Source: Edaphobacter lichenicola
GTDB lineage: Bacteria > Acidobacteriota > Terriglobia > Terriglobales > Acidobacteriaceae
Length of the DNA stretch: 64,000 bases
Direction of reading: 5' to 3'
Assembly (NCBI RefSeq): GCF_025264645.1
Contig: NZ_CP073696.1
Coordinates: forward strand, 5,598,240 to 5,662,239
The notes under the pieces were generated by a model, which made no database searches, was not told the DNA's origin, and worked only from the letters and a program-made list of their open reading frames with translations. Positions 1 through 9,392 of this stretch are shown here, piece after piece. The translations under genes were made by a program, and so were the position numbers. Within the stretch, counting starts at the first letter, position 1; every line of letters begins with the position of its first letter.

Positions 1-36
1 CGTCACACTGGTAACAGGCATCACAAAGGCTTGTTT

Positions 37-387
37 ATGTTTCACAAAAATGTACTAAGCTCCCTTCGGAGCGTCTCACCGCAGCAACTTCCAGCTTCTT
101 CCCAGCCCTCAAACCGAATCGCGCTGGTCTCATCCACAGGCGGAGTTCCGCCCCAGAAGAAGCCGTCCCCTCTCTTCGACCTGATCTGCATCGCCGCACC
201 TCGCTGCTCCTCCTTCTTCGCCGAGGCAGCCGTGCTGGTCCTGGTCCTGGCGCTGCTGGATCGCTTCATGCTGAAGGGCCGAATGGAGCTCAACTGGGTT
301 GTCAGCGCCTTTACCATCAGCCTCACCCTGTTGGCGGCCAGTATCTTCACGGACTTCTCATCGCGACGCTGGCTCCAGCGTCACTAG
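37..387 (+). CDS. small hypothetical membrane protein
   Basis: A 116-residue open frame that I do not recognise. The first half (to about residue 55) is polar, rich in Ser, Pro and Gln, with no domain I can name. The second half holds two hydrophobic stretches (about residues 60-77 and 86-106) separated by a short charged loop with Lys-Gly-Arg, then a basic end (SRRWLQRH). That pattern suggests a two-pass inner-membrane protein with a cytoplasmic N-terminal tail. I placed the start at the first ATG; a TTG two codons upstream is also possible, and neither has a convincing ribosome-binding site. It stands alone, about 140 bases before thrC on the same strand. It could be a chance frame, but the coherent membrane pattern argues for a gene. 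Confidence 0.45.
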   Translation: MFHKNVLSSLRSVSPQQLPASSQPSNRIALVSSTGGVPPQKKPSPLFDLICIAAPRCSSFFAEAAVLVLVLALLDRFMLKGRMELNWVVSAFTISLTLLAASIFTDFSSRRWLQRH

Positions 388-530
388 AAAGCCTGAAAGA
401 CACAACAATCTGAGCCCAGGCCCTGGTTAGCAGAAGCGCCGAGCACCTGCTAAACTCGTTAGCGACCAAATTATGTCTAAACTCAGGTGCGGAATATTTT
501 ACGCACGGAAATTTCGGTAACATCTAATAT

Positions 531-1787
531 ATGCCCGCTATTGCGTCGCTCGAATGCTCTCGCTGCCAGCACCACGTCTCTGCCGACACCCCTCAAACGC
601 TCTGCCCACTCTGCGCCGGCTCCCTCTACGTCCGGTACAACATGGACAAGCTCCGCCAGACCGCGAAGCGTGAAGACATCGTCGCCCGCGCCGCTGCCAG
701 CCCCGCGAGCCTCGGCATGTGGCGCTACGCCAGCGTCCTGCCCGACGTCACCCCCGTCACCCTCGGCGAAGGCTGGACGCCCATGCTCCACAGCAAGCGC
801 TACCCCGGCCTCTACATCAAGGAAGAAGGCGCCAATCCCACCGGTACCTTCAAAGCTCGCGGCCTCGGGCTCGCTGTCACCATGGCAAAACACTACGGCC
901 TCCAGCACCTCGCCGTCCCCTCCGCAGGCAACGCCGCCGGAGCACTCGCAGCCTACGCCGCCGCCGCGGACATCAAGGCTCACATCTTCATGCCGCAAGA
1001 CGTCCCCTTCGCCAACTACCTCGAAGGCATCGTCTATGGCGCCGACGTCACCATGGTCGACGGCCTCATCTCCGACTGCGCCCGCATGGTCGGCGAAAAT
1101 ATCAAGGCCCAGCGCGACGCCAACCTTCCCGCCAGTGAAGTCTGGTTCGACATCTCTACGCTCAAGGAGCCCTATCGCGTCGAAGGCAAAAAAACCATGG
1201 GGTACGAACTCGTCGAACAGCTAGGCTGGCAGTATCCCGACGCAGTCTTTTATCCCACCGGCGGCGGCGTAGGCCTCATCGGCATGTGGAAGGCCTTCGA
1301 CGAGATGGAGCAACTAGGCTGGGTTACCGGCAAGCGCCCGAAGATGTACGCCCTCCAGGCCTCCGGTTGCGCGCCCGTCGCCAAAGCCTTCGCAGAAGGA
1401 AAGCCCTCCAGCGAATTCTTCCAGGAAGCTGCTACCTTCGCCGCTGGTCTCCGCGTCCCCAAGCCCTACGGCGACGCCATCATCCTCGATATCGTTCGCC
1501 AATCCGGCGGCAAAGCACTCGCCTTCTCAGACGAAGAGATCCTTGCCAGCATCCTAGACTGGGCCAAGCACGAAGGCCTCTTCCTCTCACCCGAAGGCGC
1601 CGCCGCAACCGCAGCCTACGACGCGCTCCTCGCCACCGGAGAACTCAAGCCCACCGACAAGGTCGTCCTCTTCAACACCGGCGCCGGCCTCAAGTACACC
1701 GACATGACCGCTGACGCCATGCACCTCAAGCGTCCCGGCATTCTCCCCAAGAGCATGCCCGTAGGCGGTATCATCACCCCCCAATAA
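531..1787 (+). CDS. thrC: threonine synthase
   Basis: PLP-dependent enzyme that converts O-phosphohomoserine to threonine and phosphate, the last step of threonine synthesis in the cytoplasm. The 418-residue protein starts with a zinc-ribbon-like segment (Cys9, Cys12, Cys25, Cys28), as in many bacterial and archaeal threonine synthases of the fold-type II family. The PLP Schiff-base lysine is Lys108 in the NPTGTFKARG motif. Next come the SAGNAAGA loop (about 129-136), which contacts substrate, and the phosphate-binding TGGGVGLIG loop (about 243-251). Length is normal. The ATG start has no clear Shine-Dalgarno sequence, but the zinc-ribbon cysteines begin at residue 9, so little can be missing. 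No other threonine-pathway gene is adjacent. A 10-bp hairpin follows the stop codon. Confidence 0.95.
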   Translation: MPAIASLECSRCQHHVSADTPQTLCPLCAGSLYVRYNMDKLRQTAKREDIVARAAASPASLGMWRYASVLPDVTPVTLGEGWTPMLHSKRYPGLYIKEEGANPTGTFKARGLGLAVTMAKHYGLQHLAVPSAGNAAGALAAYAAAADIKAHIFMPQDVPFANYLEGIVYGADVTMVDGLISDCARMVGENIKAQRDANLPASEVWFDISTLKEPYRVEGKKTMGYELVEQLGWQYPDAVFYPTGGGVGLIGMWKAFDEMEQLGWVTGKRPKMYALQASGCAPVAKAFAEGKPSSEFFQEAATFAAGLRVPKPYGDAIILDIVRQSGGKALAFSDEEILASILDWAKHEGLFLSPEGAAATAAYDALLATGELKPTDKVVLFNTGAGLKYTDMTADAMHLKRPGILPKSMPVGGIITPQ

Positions 1788-1812
1788 CTTGCGGCGCTTG
1801 ACGCGCCGTAAG
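1788..1812 (+). terminator. hairpin after thrC
   Basis: Arms CTTGCGGCGC and GCGCCGTAAG form a 10-bp stem (one G-T pair) with a 5-base loop. It overlaps the end of thrC, two bases after the stop. No T-run follows on the plus strand, so it is a weak or Rho-assisted terminator at best. Confidence 0.4.
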
Positions 1813-1923
1813 TGGGCGTCATGATCTAGCGACGGGACAGTAGGAGTGTTGAGCGGAAATGGACGTTCCCCGAGGCAAAACCCATCTCGTGAGGAGTTGA
1901 AAAACGCGACCGGAGGCAAGCTG

Positions 1924-2268
1924 TTAGAGGCTTGCCTCAGCTTCTTCAACAGTGGGGAAGGTCTTGAGCACGGTATGCACCTTGGTCATCTCAAGCATCG
2001 CGACGATGCGATGATTCGCTCCAGCCAGCAACAGCTTTCTGCCGTTATTCTCCGCTGACACGTAGTAGTTCATCAGCAAACCCAGTCCGGCCGAGTCCAT
2101 GTAAGGCGACTCGCTCAGATCTACGATCATCACCTGCGGCTTCTGAGACCGAAACTCATTCTGAAATCCAAAGATGGTCGACAGGGTCAACGGTCCCACC
2201 AGCTTCAGGATCGTTGTGCCGTCTTTCTTTCCAGCAGCATAGGTATGACTTAAAGGATCATCAAGCAT
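1924..2268 (-). CDS. STAS-domain anti-sigma factor antagonist-like protein
   Basis: A 114-residue single STAS domain of the SpoIIAA/RsbV type. Family members bind an anti-sigma kinase and release its sigma factor when a conserved serine is unphosphorylated. The conserved region is visible: a strand with VMIVDLSESPYMDSAGLGLL at about residues 46-65, where Ser59 in the DSAGLG motif is the expected phosphoserine. The N-terminal half has the usual beta pattern (TTILKLVGPLTL). ATG at 2268 is the only sensible start. It is an orphan: no RsbW-like kinase, phosphatase or sigma factor lies nearby, so its partner must be elsewhere. It converges on thrC and is separated from the MATE gene by a 400-base gap. 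Confidence 0.88.
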   Translation of the reverse strand: MLDDPLSHTYAAGKKDGTTILKLVGPLTLSTIFGFQNEFRSQKPQVMIVDLSESPYMDSAGLGLLMNYYVSAENNGRKLLLAGANHRIVAMLEMTKVHTVLKTFPTVEEAEASL

Positions 2269-2670
2269 GATTCAAAGTGTATGGAAGCCAGAATCGGCAA
2301 GTATTACAAGCGTGTGAATCTAACGCCCCCTGATAGCTCGCAAGCCAGATGACAGCGCGGCAAAACGTGATCGAAGAGACGCCTTAACCGGACCCATCCA
2401 AAAAGTTGTCAAGCCCCGGAAGCGACAAAACCCGCGCCAGTCCTGAGAAATCGCGTGGCGTATTAGTTCTGCGTCGCCAGATATACTAAGAGTGGAGATC
2501 GAAGAACCCGATCGTTATCGGTTTCTCTTTCCATAACCGCCTAACCCTATAAGAATCAAATTTTTACCCGTAAGCCATCTGGATTGAATATTTTGCAGTC
2601 GTCTTAAATCGGATGTAATTGAAACAAAGGAATTTAACTACACCCACCCCGGGGGTACCCCAAGCTAGAT
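2269..2670. other. 402-base intergenic region
   Basis: Lies between the STAS gene (leftward) and the MATE gene (rightward), so it should hold two divergent promoters. I see no open frame worth calling. The end is AT-richer (about 2545-2640). A GGGGTACCCC palindrome (around 2651-2662) lies a few bases before the MATE start codon, where a Shine-Dalgarno sequence would be expected but is absent. Confidence 0.5.
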
Positions 2671-4047
2671 ATGTCAGTCCGCCAACAAATTCGTCCCGTG
2701 CTCACGCTTGCACTCCCGCTCATCCTCGCCGAACTCGGCTGGATGGCGATGGGCATCGTGGACACCATGATGGTCGGACACATGGCCAATCCAGCCCTGG
2801 CCATCTCCTCCGCTGCCCTCGGTCAGGTCCTCTACAACACCATCGCCTTCGGCATCGCAGGCATCCTCCTCGGCCTCGACACTCATCTCTCCCAATCCCA
2901 CGGTGCAGGCCGATTCGACGAAGCCAACCGCTGGCTCCTCCACGGCCTCATCCTTGCCGCTGGACTCGCCCTCGTCCTCATCCTCATCATCGTCGCCGCT
3001 CCCATCCTGATGGTGCGCCTCCCCATCGACCGCGCAGTCCTCAACGGCTCCGTCGCCTTCCTGCGCGCACTCAACTACGGCACCCCCGCGCTCTTCCTCT
3101 ACTTCACCCTCCGCCGGTACCTGCAGGCCTTCAACCACGTCCGTCCCATCGCCCTCGCGCTCGTCACTGCAAACCTCATCAACGTAGTCGGCAACTGGCT
3201 CCTCATCTACGGCCACACCTGGGGCGCCATCCACATCCCTGCGCTCGGCGTCACCGGCGCAGGCCTCGCGACCTCCGTATCGCGCTGCTACCTCGCCCTC
3301 TTCATGGTCGTCGCTCTCTGGCGCATCGAGCGCCGCCACCACTATGGCCTCCGCAGCATGGCTCGTCACTTCGAGCCGAACCGCCTACGCCGACTAGCGC
3401 TTCTCGGAGCACCCGCAGGCGGGCAGATCTTCGTCGAAATCTCCATCTTCGGCATGGTCACCTTCCTCATCGGCGTCATGGGCCGACTCCCACTCGCGGG
3501 ACACGAGATCGCCCTCAACTGCGCCAGCCTCACCTTCATGGTTCCCTTCGCCATCTCCGCTGCCGCCGCGGTCCGCGTAGGTCAGGCCATCGGCCGCAAA
3601 GCCCCCACCGACGCTGCATCCGCCGGATGGGCCGCAATCCTGCTCGGAGCAGGAGCCATGGCCGTCTTCTCCGCTGTCCTGCTTCTGTTCCCCCACGCCA
3701 TCGCGAGCAGCTTCACCACTGACAGAGCAGTCATCGCCGCCACAATCCCTCTCCTCTTCGTCGCCGCCATCTTCCAGTTCTTCGACGGCCTTCAGATCAC
3801 CGCCACCGGAGCCCTGCGCGGCGCAGGCAACACCCACGCCGGCCTCATCGTTCAAATCGTCGGCTACTGGATCATCGGTCTTCCCATTGGCTACCTCTTC
3901 GGCTTTCGCCTCCACTACGGAGCCGTAGGCCTCTGGCTTGGCCTCTGCGCCGGTCTCATCGTCGCAGGCACCACCCTCTCCCTCATCTGGAGACACACCA
4001 CCAAAAAGCTATCCACCCAAACCTCAGAGCTGACCACCACGCCCTAG
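2671..4047 (+). CDS. MATE family efflux transporter
   Basis: A 458-residue polytopic inner-membrane protein of the MATE (NorM/DinF) family, which exports cationic drugs or metabolites in exchange for Na+ or H+. The opening (IRPVLTLALPLILAELGWMAMGIVDT followed by MMVGHM) is the family signature in helix 1, and about twelve hydrophobic segments follow in two repeats of six. The second half carries the expected GAPAGGQIFVEISIF start of repeat two (about residues 248-262) and the FQFFDGLQ...GALRGAGNTH motif near 370-390. Length fits the family (about 450). The substrate cannot be told from sequence. The start ATG has no visible Shine-Dalgarno sequence and sits just after a GGGGTACCCC palindrome. 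The gene converges with the EamA gene, leaving six bases between the stops. Confidence 0.93.
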   Translation: MSVRQQIRPVLTLALPLILAELGWMAMGIVDTMMVGHMANPALAISSAALGQVLYNTIAFGIAGILLGLDTHLSQSHGAGRFDEANRWLLHGLILAAGLALVLILIIVAAPILMVRLPIDRAVLNGSVAFLRALNYGTPALFLYFTLRRYLQAFNHVRPIALALVTANLINVVGNWLLIYGHTWGAIHIPALGVTGAGLATSVSRCYLALFMVVALWRIERRHHYGLRSMARHFEPNRLRRLALLGAPAGGQIFVEISIFGMVTFLIGVMGRLPLAGHEIALNCASLTFMVPFAISAAAAVRVGQAIGRKAPTDAASAGWAAILLGAGAMAVFSAVLLLFPHAIASSFTTDRAVIAATIPLLFVAAIFQFFDGLQITATGALRGAGNTHAGLIVQIVGYWIIGLPIGYLFGFRLHYGAVGLWLGLCAGLIVAGTTLSLIWRHTTKKLSTQTSELTTTP

Positions 4048-4053
4048 CTCCGC

Positions 4054-4968
4054 TCAGCCCGCCAGAACCATATCTTCCCGCACCCTTGTCTTCGACCGCG
4101 TCGTCAAAGTAATCGCCGAAGCAAGAATCAACCCACCGCCAACCCAGGCGCTAGGGCCTAATCGCTCCCCCAACACCAGCACTCCCAACAAACTCCCAAT
4201 CAGCGGCTCCATATTCAACAACACTCCCGCCTGCGAAGCCGGAACCTGCGTCATCCCCCAGTTCCAGAGCAGCGTAGTCGTCGCCGTACACAACACCCCA
4301 CTCCCCGCCAGCGCCAGCCACGCCTTTACCGACACCCCATGCACCGGCGGAAATCCATACCGCACCGGAACCCAGATCATCAGCATCGCAGTCCCAAGCG
4401 CCAATCCATACGCAGTCACCACAATATGCGAGTGCCGCCCCATCAACTGCTTGTTCAAAAGTATCCAGAACAGCGCAATCATCAACGAGACCACCACCAG
4501 CGAATCTCCCGCCAGCGTCGCCCCACCCTTCGCATGCCCACCCAGCGCAATCAGAGCCGCTCCGCTCGTCGATCCGGCCAGCGCAACCCAACCCACCCAA
4601 TCCATCCGCTCATGCGCAAACACCGCCGCCCCCAGCGCAAGGATCACCGGCATCGTTCCCACCATCAGCGAAGCGTGGCTCACCGTCGTAATCGACAGCG
4701 CATAAAACTGAATCAAAAATTGCAGCGGCACGCCAAGAAACGAAGCCACCAGCAGCAACCCCCACTCCTTACGATTCAGCCCCGGACGATGCGTCACCAG
4801 CAGCGGCAGCAAAACCACGATCGCAAACAGAAACCGATACAGCACCATATGCGCAAAGCCCATCTCCGCCAGCGCAATCTTGCCAAAGAAAAACCCACAC
4901 CCCCATAGTGAACTGGCCAGCGCACACGCTCCAAACCCCAGCGCTCGTCTCTTCTCCAAAATGGCCAT
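4054..4968 (-). CDS. EamA/DMT superfamily transporter
   Basis: A 304-residue protein with about ten transmembrane helices in two homologous EamA halves, the architecture of the drug/metabolite transporter superfamily (RhaT/YdcZ/YedA-like). Repeat one begins with LASSLWGCGFFFGKIAL. Repeat two ends with the typical MEPLIGSLLGVLVLGERLGPSAWVG motif (about residues 255-280), which nearly always closes this family. I chose ATG at 4968; a GTG ten codons upstream would also be in frame but has no ribosome-binding site. The physiological substrate is unknown; amino acids, nucleosides or sugars are all possible in the family. No functional partner is adjacent. Confidence 0.9.
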   Translation of the reverse strand: MAILEKRRALGFGACALASSLWGCGFFFGKIALAEMGFAHMVLYRFLFAIVVLLPLLVTHRPGLNRKEWGLLLVASFLGVPLQFLIQFYALSITTVSHASLMVGTMPVILALGAAVFAHERMDWVGWVALAGSTSGAALIALGGHAKGGATLAGDSLVVVSLMIALFWILLNKQLMGRHSHIVVTAYGLALGTAMLMIWVPVRYGFPPVHGVSVKAWLALAGSGVLCTATTTLLWNWGMTQVPASQAGVLLNMEPLIGSLLGVLVLGERLGPSAWVGGGLILASAITLTTRSKTRVREDMVLAG

Positions 4969-5074
4969 ACTTCCACTCTCGCACACTTGAGAGGCCACAC
5001 CAAAAACAACGGAAGAGAAAGCTCAAGCCTTCTCTCCCGCAGCTTCTACTCAAAACGAAAGTGAATCGCAGCCC

Positions 5075-7192
5075 CTACCAGACGCGGCAGCTATTCACAG
5101 GCACCATCGGCGAACCCTTCTTGCACCCGAAAGCCTCCGCGAATCCTGGCTGATTCACAATCGCGCCATTCGCGCGGAAGTGATCCGGCGAATGCGGATC
5201 GGTCAACACCTGGTTTCGTACCTGCTCCGGCCGCGAGTTCTCGCAATAGTTCTGCGCGTAGCCAATGTAGAACCGCTGCGTCGCCGTATAGCCGTCCTTC
5301 TTCGCAGCGAGCTCGACACCTTCCTTCTTCGCGCGATCAAGGTAAGCCATATAGGCCAGCAGCAAGCCACCATTGTCAGCTGTGTTCTCGCCCAGCGTCA
5401 GCTTCCCGTTCACCTTTACGTCATCGACTGCGACAAAGCTGCCGTACTCATTCACCAGGCAGTCCGTTCGAGTCTCAAACTTCTTCGTGTCGTCAGCCGT
5501 CCACCAGTCGCTCAAATTGCCTTTGCCATCGAACTTCTTTCCTTCATCATCGAACCCATGCGTCAGCTCATGGCCAATGATGGCGCCAATGTGGCCATAG
5601 TTCACCGCATCATCCTGCTTCGGGTCGTAGAACGAAGGCTGCAAAATTCCAGCAGGGAAGTTGATGTCGTTCATGCTCGGATTGTAGTAAGCATTCACCT
5701 CCGGCGGGGCCATTCCCCACTCAGTGTGGTCTACCGGTTTACCGATCTTGTTCAACTCGCGATCATTCTCAAACGCATCGGCACGCCGGGCATCACCCAG
5801 CGCATCGTCCGGCTTGATCTCCAGCTTCGAGTAGTCGCGAAATTTATCCGGATACCCGATCTTGTTCGCAACCTCGTGCAGCTTCTCCTTCGCCCGTACC
5901 TTCGTCTCTGGCGACATCCAATCCAGCTGGTCGATATCGCGTCCCATCGCAGCTTCGATGTCACCGACCATCTGGACCATCTTCGCCTTGCTGTCTCCTG
6001 AAAAATACTGCTCGACGTAAACCTTGCCCAGCGCCTCACCCAGCGCACTGTTCACCGAATTCGAGCAGCGTTTCCATCGCGGAGCCTGCTCTGGCTGTCC
6101 CTCCAGCTTGCGTCCGTAGAAATCAAAGTTCTCCGCATCGAACCGTTTTGGCAAACGCCCAGCCGAGGTCGTCAACACCTGGTACCGCATATATGCCTTC
6201 AGCGTCTCCAGATCGGTCGCATGGATCTCTTTCGTCAGAGCAGGGAAGAACGCCGGCGTTTCATTGTTGATCTCGCTCACGCGCGGCGAATGGATCGCAT
6301 CTTGAAACGCGCTAAAATCCATACCTGGTAGCGTCGCCTCAAAGGTCGCAATAGGCTGCAGGTGGTAGATCTTCTCCGGATCCCGCATCTCAGTCACACC
6401 CATCGAAGCCTTGGCCAGCTCAGTCTCGAACGCCATGATCGCCTGCGCGTCCTTCTTCGCCTTCTCCGGAGAGCTTCCCGCCAGCTCCAGCATCTTCGCA
6501 ACGTGCGCAACATACTGCTCCCGGAGTTCTATGTCCTTCGCGCCCGTACGCAGGTAGTAGTCCTTCTCCGGAAGTCCCAACCCACCCTGGCTCACATTTG
6601 CAATCTGTTTGGTCGCGTCCTTGAAGTCCTGCTGTTCCCCGTAGCCGAAGAACACATTGACGCCAATCCGCTGCAACTTCCCAGCCAGCGCCGCCAACTG
6701 CTCTTTGTTCTTCACGGCGTCAATCTCATTCAAGAGCGGTTCAACAGGAGCCAATCCCTTCGTTTCAATCGCATCCGTATCCATGCAGGCTTTGTAGTAG
6801 TCGCCGATCTTCTGCTCATCGGGAGAACGCTCCGCGCCCCCCGCGGCGGCCTTATTCAAAATTCCATTCAGCGCCTGCGTATTGACGTTAAACAGTGCGT
6901 AAAACTGATCCACCTCCGGCTGATCGGCTGGAATCGGATGGTTCGCCGCAAACTTTCCACAGGCAAACTTGTAAAAGTCGTTGCAGGGATCGGCGGTCTG
7001 ATCCAAAGAGGTCGGATCGAACCCCGGAATCGGAACGTAAACCGCGGCGGACTTGCCGCTGTCGCTTACCAGCTTTACCTGTTGTGCGACTCCCATATTC
7101 CACGCGCATGTCGCTGCCAGCGCAATCGCGACACTCAGTCCAGGCCGGCCCGTAATCCCGCCTGGCATTGCTAACTTCCGTGTGTTCAACAT
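5075..7192 (-). CDS. secreted M13 family metallopeptidase (neprilysin/PepO-like)
   Basis: A 705-residue zinc endopeptidase of the M13 family, whose members cut small peptides. The first 35 residues form a signal peptide (GLSVAIALAATCAWNMGVAQQ), so it is exported. The N-terminal Peptidase_M13_N domain follows (to about 460), with DPCNDFYKFACGKF near its start. The catalytic domain has the zinc motif HELTH at residues 541-545 and the third ligand in GENTADNGG (about 603-611). The typical C-terminal run FYIGYAQNYCEN...DPHSPDHFRANG is present, and the protein ends in CRVW, close to the CxVW end of the family. ATG at 7192 has a good Shine-Dalgarno sequence (AAGGAAG, six bases upstream). Such peptidases are numerous in Acidobacteriota. 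It is transcribed away from the next secreted-protein gene. Confidence 0.96.
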   Translation of the reverse strand: MLNTRKLAMPGGITGRPGLSVAIALAATCAWNMGVAQQVKLVSDSGKSAAVYVPIPGFDPTSLDQTADPCNDFYKFACGKFAANHPIPADQPEVDQFYALFNVNTQALNGILNKAAAGGAERSPDEQKIGDYYKACMDTDAIETKGLAPVEPLLNEIDAVKNKEQLAALAGKLQRIGVNVFFGYGEQQDFKDATKQIANVSQGGLGLPEKDYYLRTGAKDIELREQYVAHVAKMLELAGSSPEKAKKDAQAIMAFETELAKASMGVTEMRDPEKIYHLQPIATFEATLPGMDFSAFQDAIHSPRVSEINNETPAFFPALTKEIHATDLETLKAYMRYQVLTTSAGRLPKRFDAENFDFYGRKLEGQPEQAPRWKRCSNSVNSALGEALGKVYVEQYFSGDSKAKMVQMVGDIEAAMGRDIDQLDWMSPETKVRAKEKLHEVANKIGYPDKFRDYSKLEIKPDDALGDARRADAFENDRELNKIGKPVDHTEWGMAPPEVNAYYNPSMNDINFPAGILQPSFYDPKQDDAVNYGHIGAIIGHELTHGFDDEGKKFDGKGNLSDWWTADDTKKFETRTDCLVNEYGSFVAVDDVKVNGKLTLGENTADNGGLLLAYMAYLDRAKKEGVELAAKKDGYTATQRFYIGYAQNYCENSRPEQVRNQVLTDPHSPDHFRANGAIVNQPGFAEAFGCKKGSPMVPVNSCRVW

Positions 7193-7256
7193 GAGGTCTT
7201 CCTTGTGCAAGAAATCTATCCAGCCTTTGTATCACTAACCCAATAGCGGCCATTAT

Positions 7257-7299
7257 TTTGCGTGACCAACGCGTGCATTTGCGTGACAAACAGCGTGCA
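7257..7299. repeat. tandem direct repeat in a divergent promoter region
   Basis: Two head-to-tail copies of a 21-22 base unit, TTTGCGTGACCAACGCGTGCA (7257-7277) and TTTGCGTGACAAACAGCGTGCA (7278-7299), differ at one base plus one insertion. GTG occurs at 7262, 7273, 7283 and 7295, about one helical turn apart. The repeat lies between the divergent M13 peptidase and the following secreted-protein gene, so it could be an operator for either. It also resembles the GTGG-word arrays at 41.3 kb and 61.5 kb. Confidence 0.6.
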
Positions 7300-7379
7300 A
7301 ACGTTGGCGCCGTTCGTGCGTCTGTGAAAACATACTCCCTGACGCACTCCCGGTTAAGTAGGGATACGCGCCCGCTGCC

Positions 7380-9098
7380 ATGCCGGTTCCCAAGCAATCC
7401 ATCCCGATGCTCTGCCGACGCCTCTCAGCCATGGTCGTGCTTCTTCTCCTGGCGGCAACGCCCGTGTATGCGGCCCGTGGCCCTGAGCCTCCTCTGCGTA
7501 TCCCTCTCGAAAGTCTTGGCTTTCAACCTCAGTCCACGCAGTTCATGCTCGGCGGCAGCTCCATGCTTACGCTGCACTACGTCGACGACCAGCATCTGCT
7601 CCTCACCTTCAGCGCGCGCCACCTTCTCAGGCGCCTGGTCGACGAGCCCGAGGACGATCAGGACCGCGCCATCGACGCCGTCCTTCTGGAGATTCCCTCC
7701 GGCCATGTCCTCGCCCGCACCACATGGCGTACGCACGACCACGGCCAGTATCTTTGGCCCCTCGGCCACGGCCACTTCCTCCTGCGCATCCGCGACTCCC
7801 TTACCACCTTCGCTCCCATGGCAAACCTGGCCACCGGGGAGCCCTTCGCCGAGACACCATTTCTAGTCACCGTCGATCGTCGCATCGCCGCCATCCACCT
7901 CACCCCCGACGCCGACCTTCTCACCATCGAAACGGTCAAACAAACTCCACCCAAACCCAAGCCAAAGCCAAATCTCTTTGGCCCCAACCCGCCCGAGCAG
8001 GCTCAGTTCGAACAGCCGACCAACGTGCAGATTAACTTCTACCGTCTCCACATGACCGATGCGGCGCCGGTTATCACACCCAAAGCAGCTGGTGCGGTCG
8101 TCGCAAGAAGAACAGGAAGCATCCCCGTCACCACTGCCGGTTATCTCGCCATCGTCGATCAGGGTCGCACCCACTACGCCTTCGACTTCCACTCTTACTC
8201 CGGCAAGGTCGACGAACTCGCTCCCTTCGACTCCACCTGCCCGCCATATCCCCTCTTTATCAGTCACAGCGAGTTCATCGCCTTCGGCTGCCGCAACGGC
8301 AAAACCATCCAGTCCGTTGGAGGCTTCAACATGCGCGGCCAGGAGATGTGGGAGCAGGGGATCTTCGGCGACTTCTTCGCACCGTCTCTGGTCTATGCCC
8401 CTTCAAGCGGACGCTTCGCCTTCAGCCGCATCCTCTTGCGCGGATCCGCTATACCCGACCAACCCGTCAGCTCCGACGAAGTCGGCGCCCAAAGCATAGT
8501 GGTCTATCAGACCGAAACGGGCAAGCAACTCCTCCACGCCGAGTGTTCTCCCGTCGAGCGCGCAGGTCAGAACTTCACGTTGTCACCGGATGGACTCTCT
8601 CTCGCTCTCGTCCACGCCGACGCGATCGAAATCTACCGCCTGCCACCCCTCAGTGAAAAAGATCAAACTTCCGTCAAGCTCGCAGAGAACTCAGCGCCCG
8701 CCGAGACTGATCTTCCCATCCACTTCGCAGAAAAGCCCACGCCATCCTCCGAGGAGGCTGACTCTACCGTTCAACCCGAGGCGCAGCCAGACAACGCCGT
8801 CGTCAGCCCCACCGCTGCAAGCAACGCAGCTACCAACTCCTCCGGGCAGACCTCCCAACCTGGGACTCACCGCAACGCTCCGACCTCCAACGATCTCGAT
8901 GAGGTCACGGTCGATCAATCCGAACATCCCGATCAAGCTCCCGTACAACCCTCCGGCAACCCCGGTCAAGCCTCCGGCTCTGCTGCGGAGGCCTCCGGCG
9001 ACGCAGCCCCCGAAGTCCACCGCAAGCCCCCCACCCTTTACACCCTTCCCGGAGACAAACCACCAGCCTCCGCCCGTCCAAACGACACGCCGCAATAG
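7380..9098 (+). CDS. secreted protein of unknown function with disordered C-terminal tail
   Basis: A 572-residue protein I cannot assign. Residues 1-32 are a clear signal peptide (basic start, LSAMVVLLLLAATPVYAA, cleavage near ARG). Residues 35-430 show repeated short beta-strands and phrases such as HYVDDQHLLLTFSARHLL and FTLSPDGLSLALVHADAIEIY, which resemble beta-propeller blades (WD40/PQQ-like); I infer a propeller, but no motif proves it. From about 435 to the end the chain is low-complexity and rich in Pro, Ser, Ala, Glu and Gln, so probably disordered. It is divergent from the M13 peptidase, with the tandem repeat at 7257-7299 between them. Homologues exist in Terriglobia by my recollection, without known function. 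Confidence 0.75.
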   Translation: MPVPKQSIPMLCRRLSAMVVLLLLAATPVYAARGPEPPLRIPLESLGFQPQSTQFMLGGSSMLTLHYVDDQHLLLTFSARHLLRRLVDEPEDDQDRAIDAVLLEIPSGHVLARTTWRTHDHGQYLWPLGHGHFLLRIRDSLTTFAPMANLATGEPFAETPFLVTVDRRIAAIHLTPDADLLTIETVKQTPPKPKPKPNLFGPNPPEQAQFEQPTNVQINFYRLHMTDAAPVITPKAAGAVVARRTGSIPVTTAGYLAIVDQGRTHYAFDFHSYSGKVDELAPFDSTCPPYPLFISHSEFIAFGCRNGKTIQSVGGFNMRGQEMWEQGIFGDFFAPSLVYAPSSGRFAFSRILLRGSAIPDQPVSSDEVGAQSIVVYQTETGKQLLHAECSPVERAGQNFTLSPDGLSLALVHADAIEIYRLPPLSEKDQTSVKLAENSAPAETDLPIHFAEKPTPSSEEADSTVQPEAQPDNAVVSPTAASNAATNSSGQTSQPGTHRNAPTSNDLDEVTVDQSEHPDQAPVQPSGNPGQASGSAAEASGDAAPEVHRKPPTLYTLPGDKPPASARPNDTPQ

Positions 9099-9140
9099 CA
9101 GCTTCGGTTCGCACCTCATTGCAGAGAAATCTATTAGGTC

Positions 9141-9170
9141 GTCATTCTGAGCGGAGCGAAGAATCCCTGT
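9141..9170 (+). repeat. interspersed GTCATTC...GAATC repeat, copy 1
   Basis: GTCATTCTGAGCGGAGCGAAGAATC and the next few bases form a short imperfect palindrome. A relative with the same ends (GTCATTC, GGAATC) lies at 14825-14854. Such elements recur between genes in Terriglobia genomes in my recollection; their function is unknown. The rest of the 9099-9392 gap holds nothing else I can name. Confidence 0.55.
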
Positions 9171-9392
9171 ATTTTGCTCGTGGCGCCGAGATTCAAAGCA
9201 AAGGCAACGTTCACCCAGGGGAGACAGAACGCGCCATTCAATGCAGATTGCAGAGGAGTCGCAATCAAAGAGAAAGGCCAGCCGCGGTCTCCCGTAGCCA
9301 GCCTCTTCAAAACGTTTGCTTTTCGTGTCACCCCGGAGGGAGTCTGCTGGATCAGCGTCTCTATGCGCTGAAACCAGCGCAACAACTAAAAA

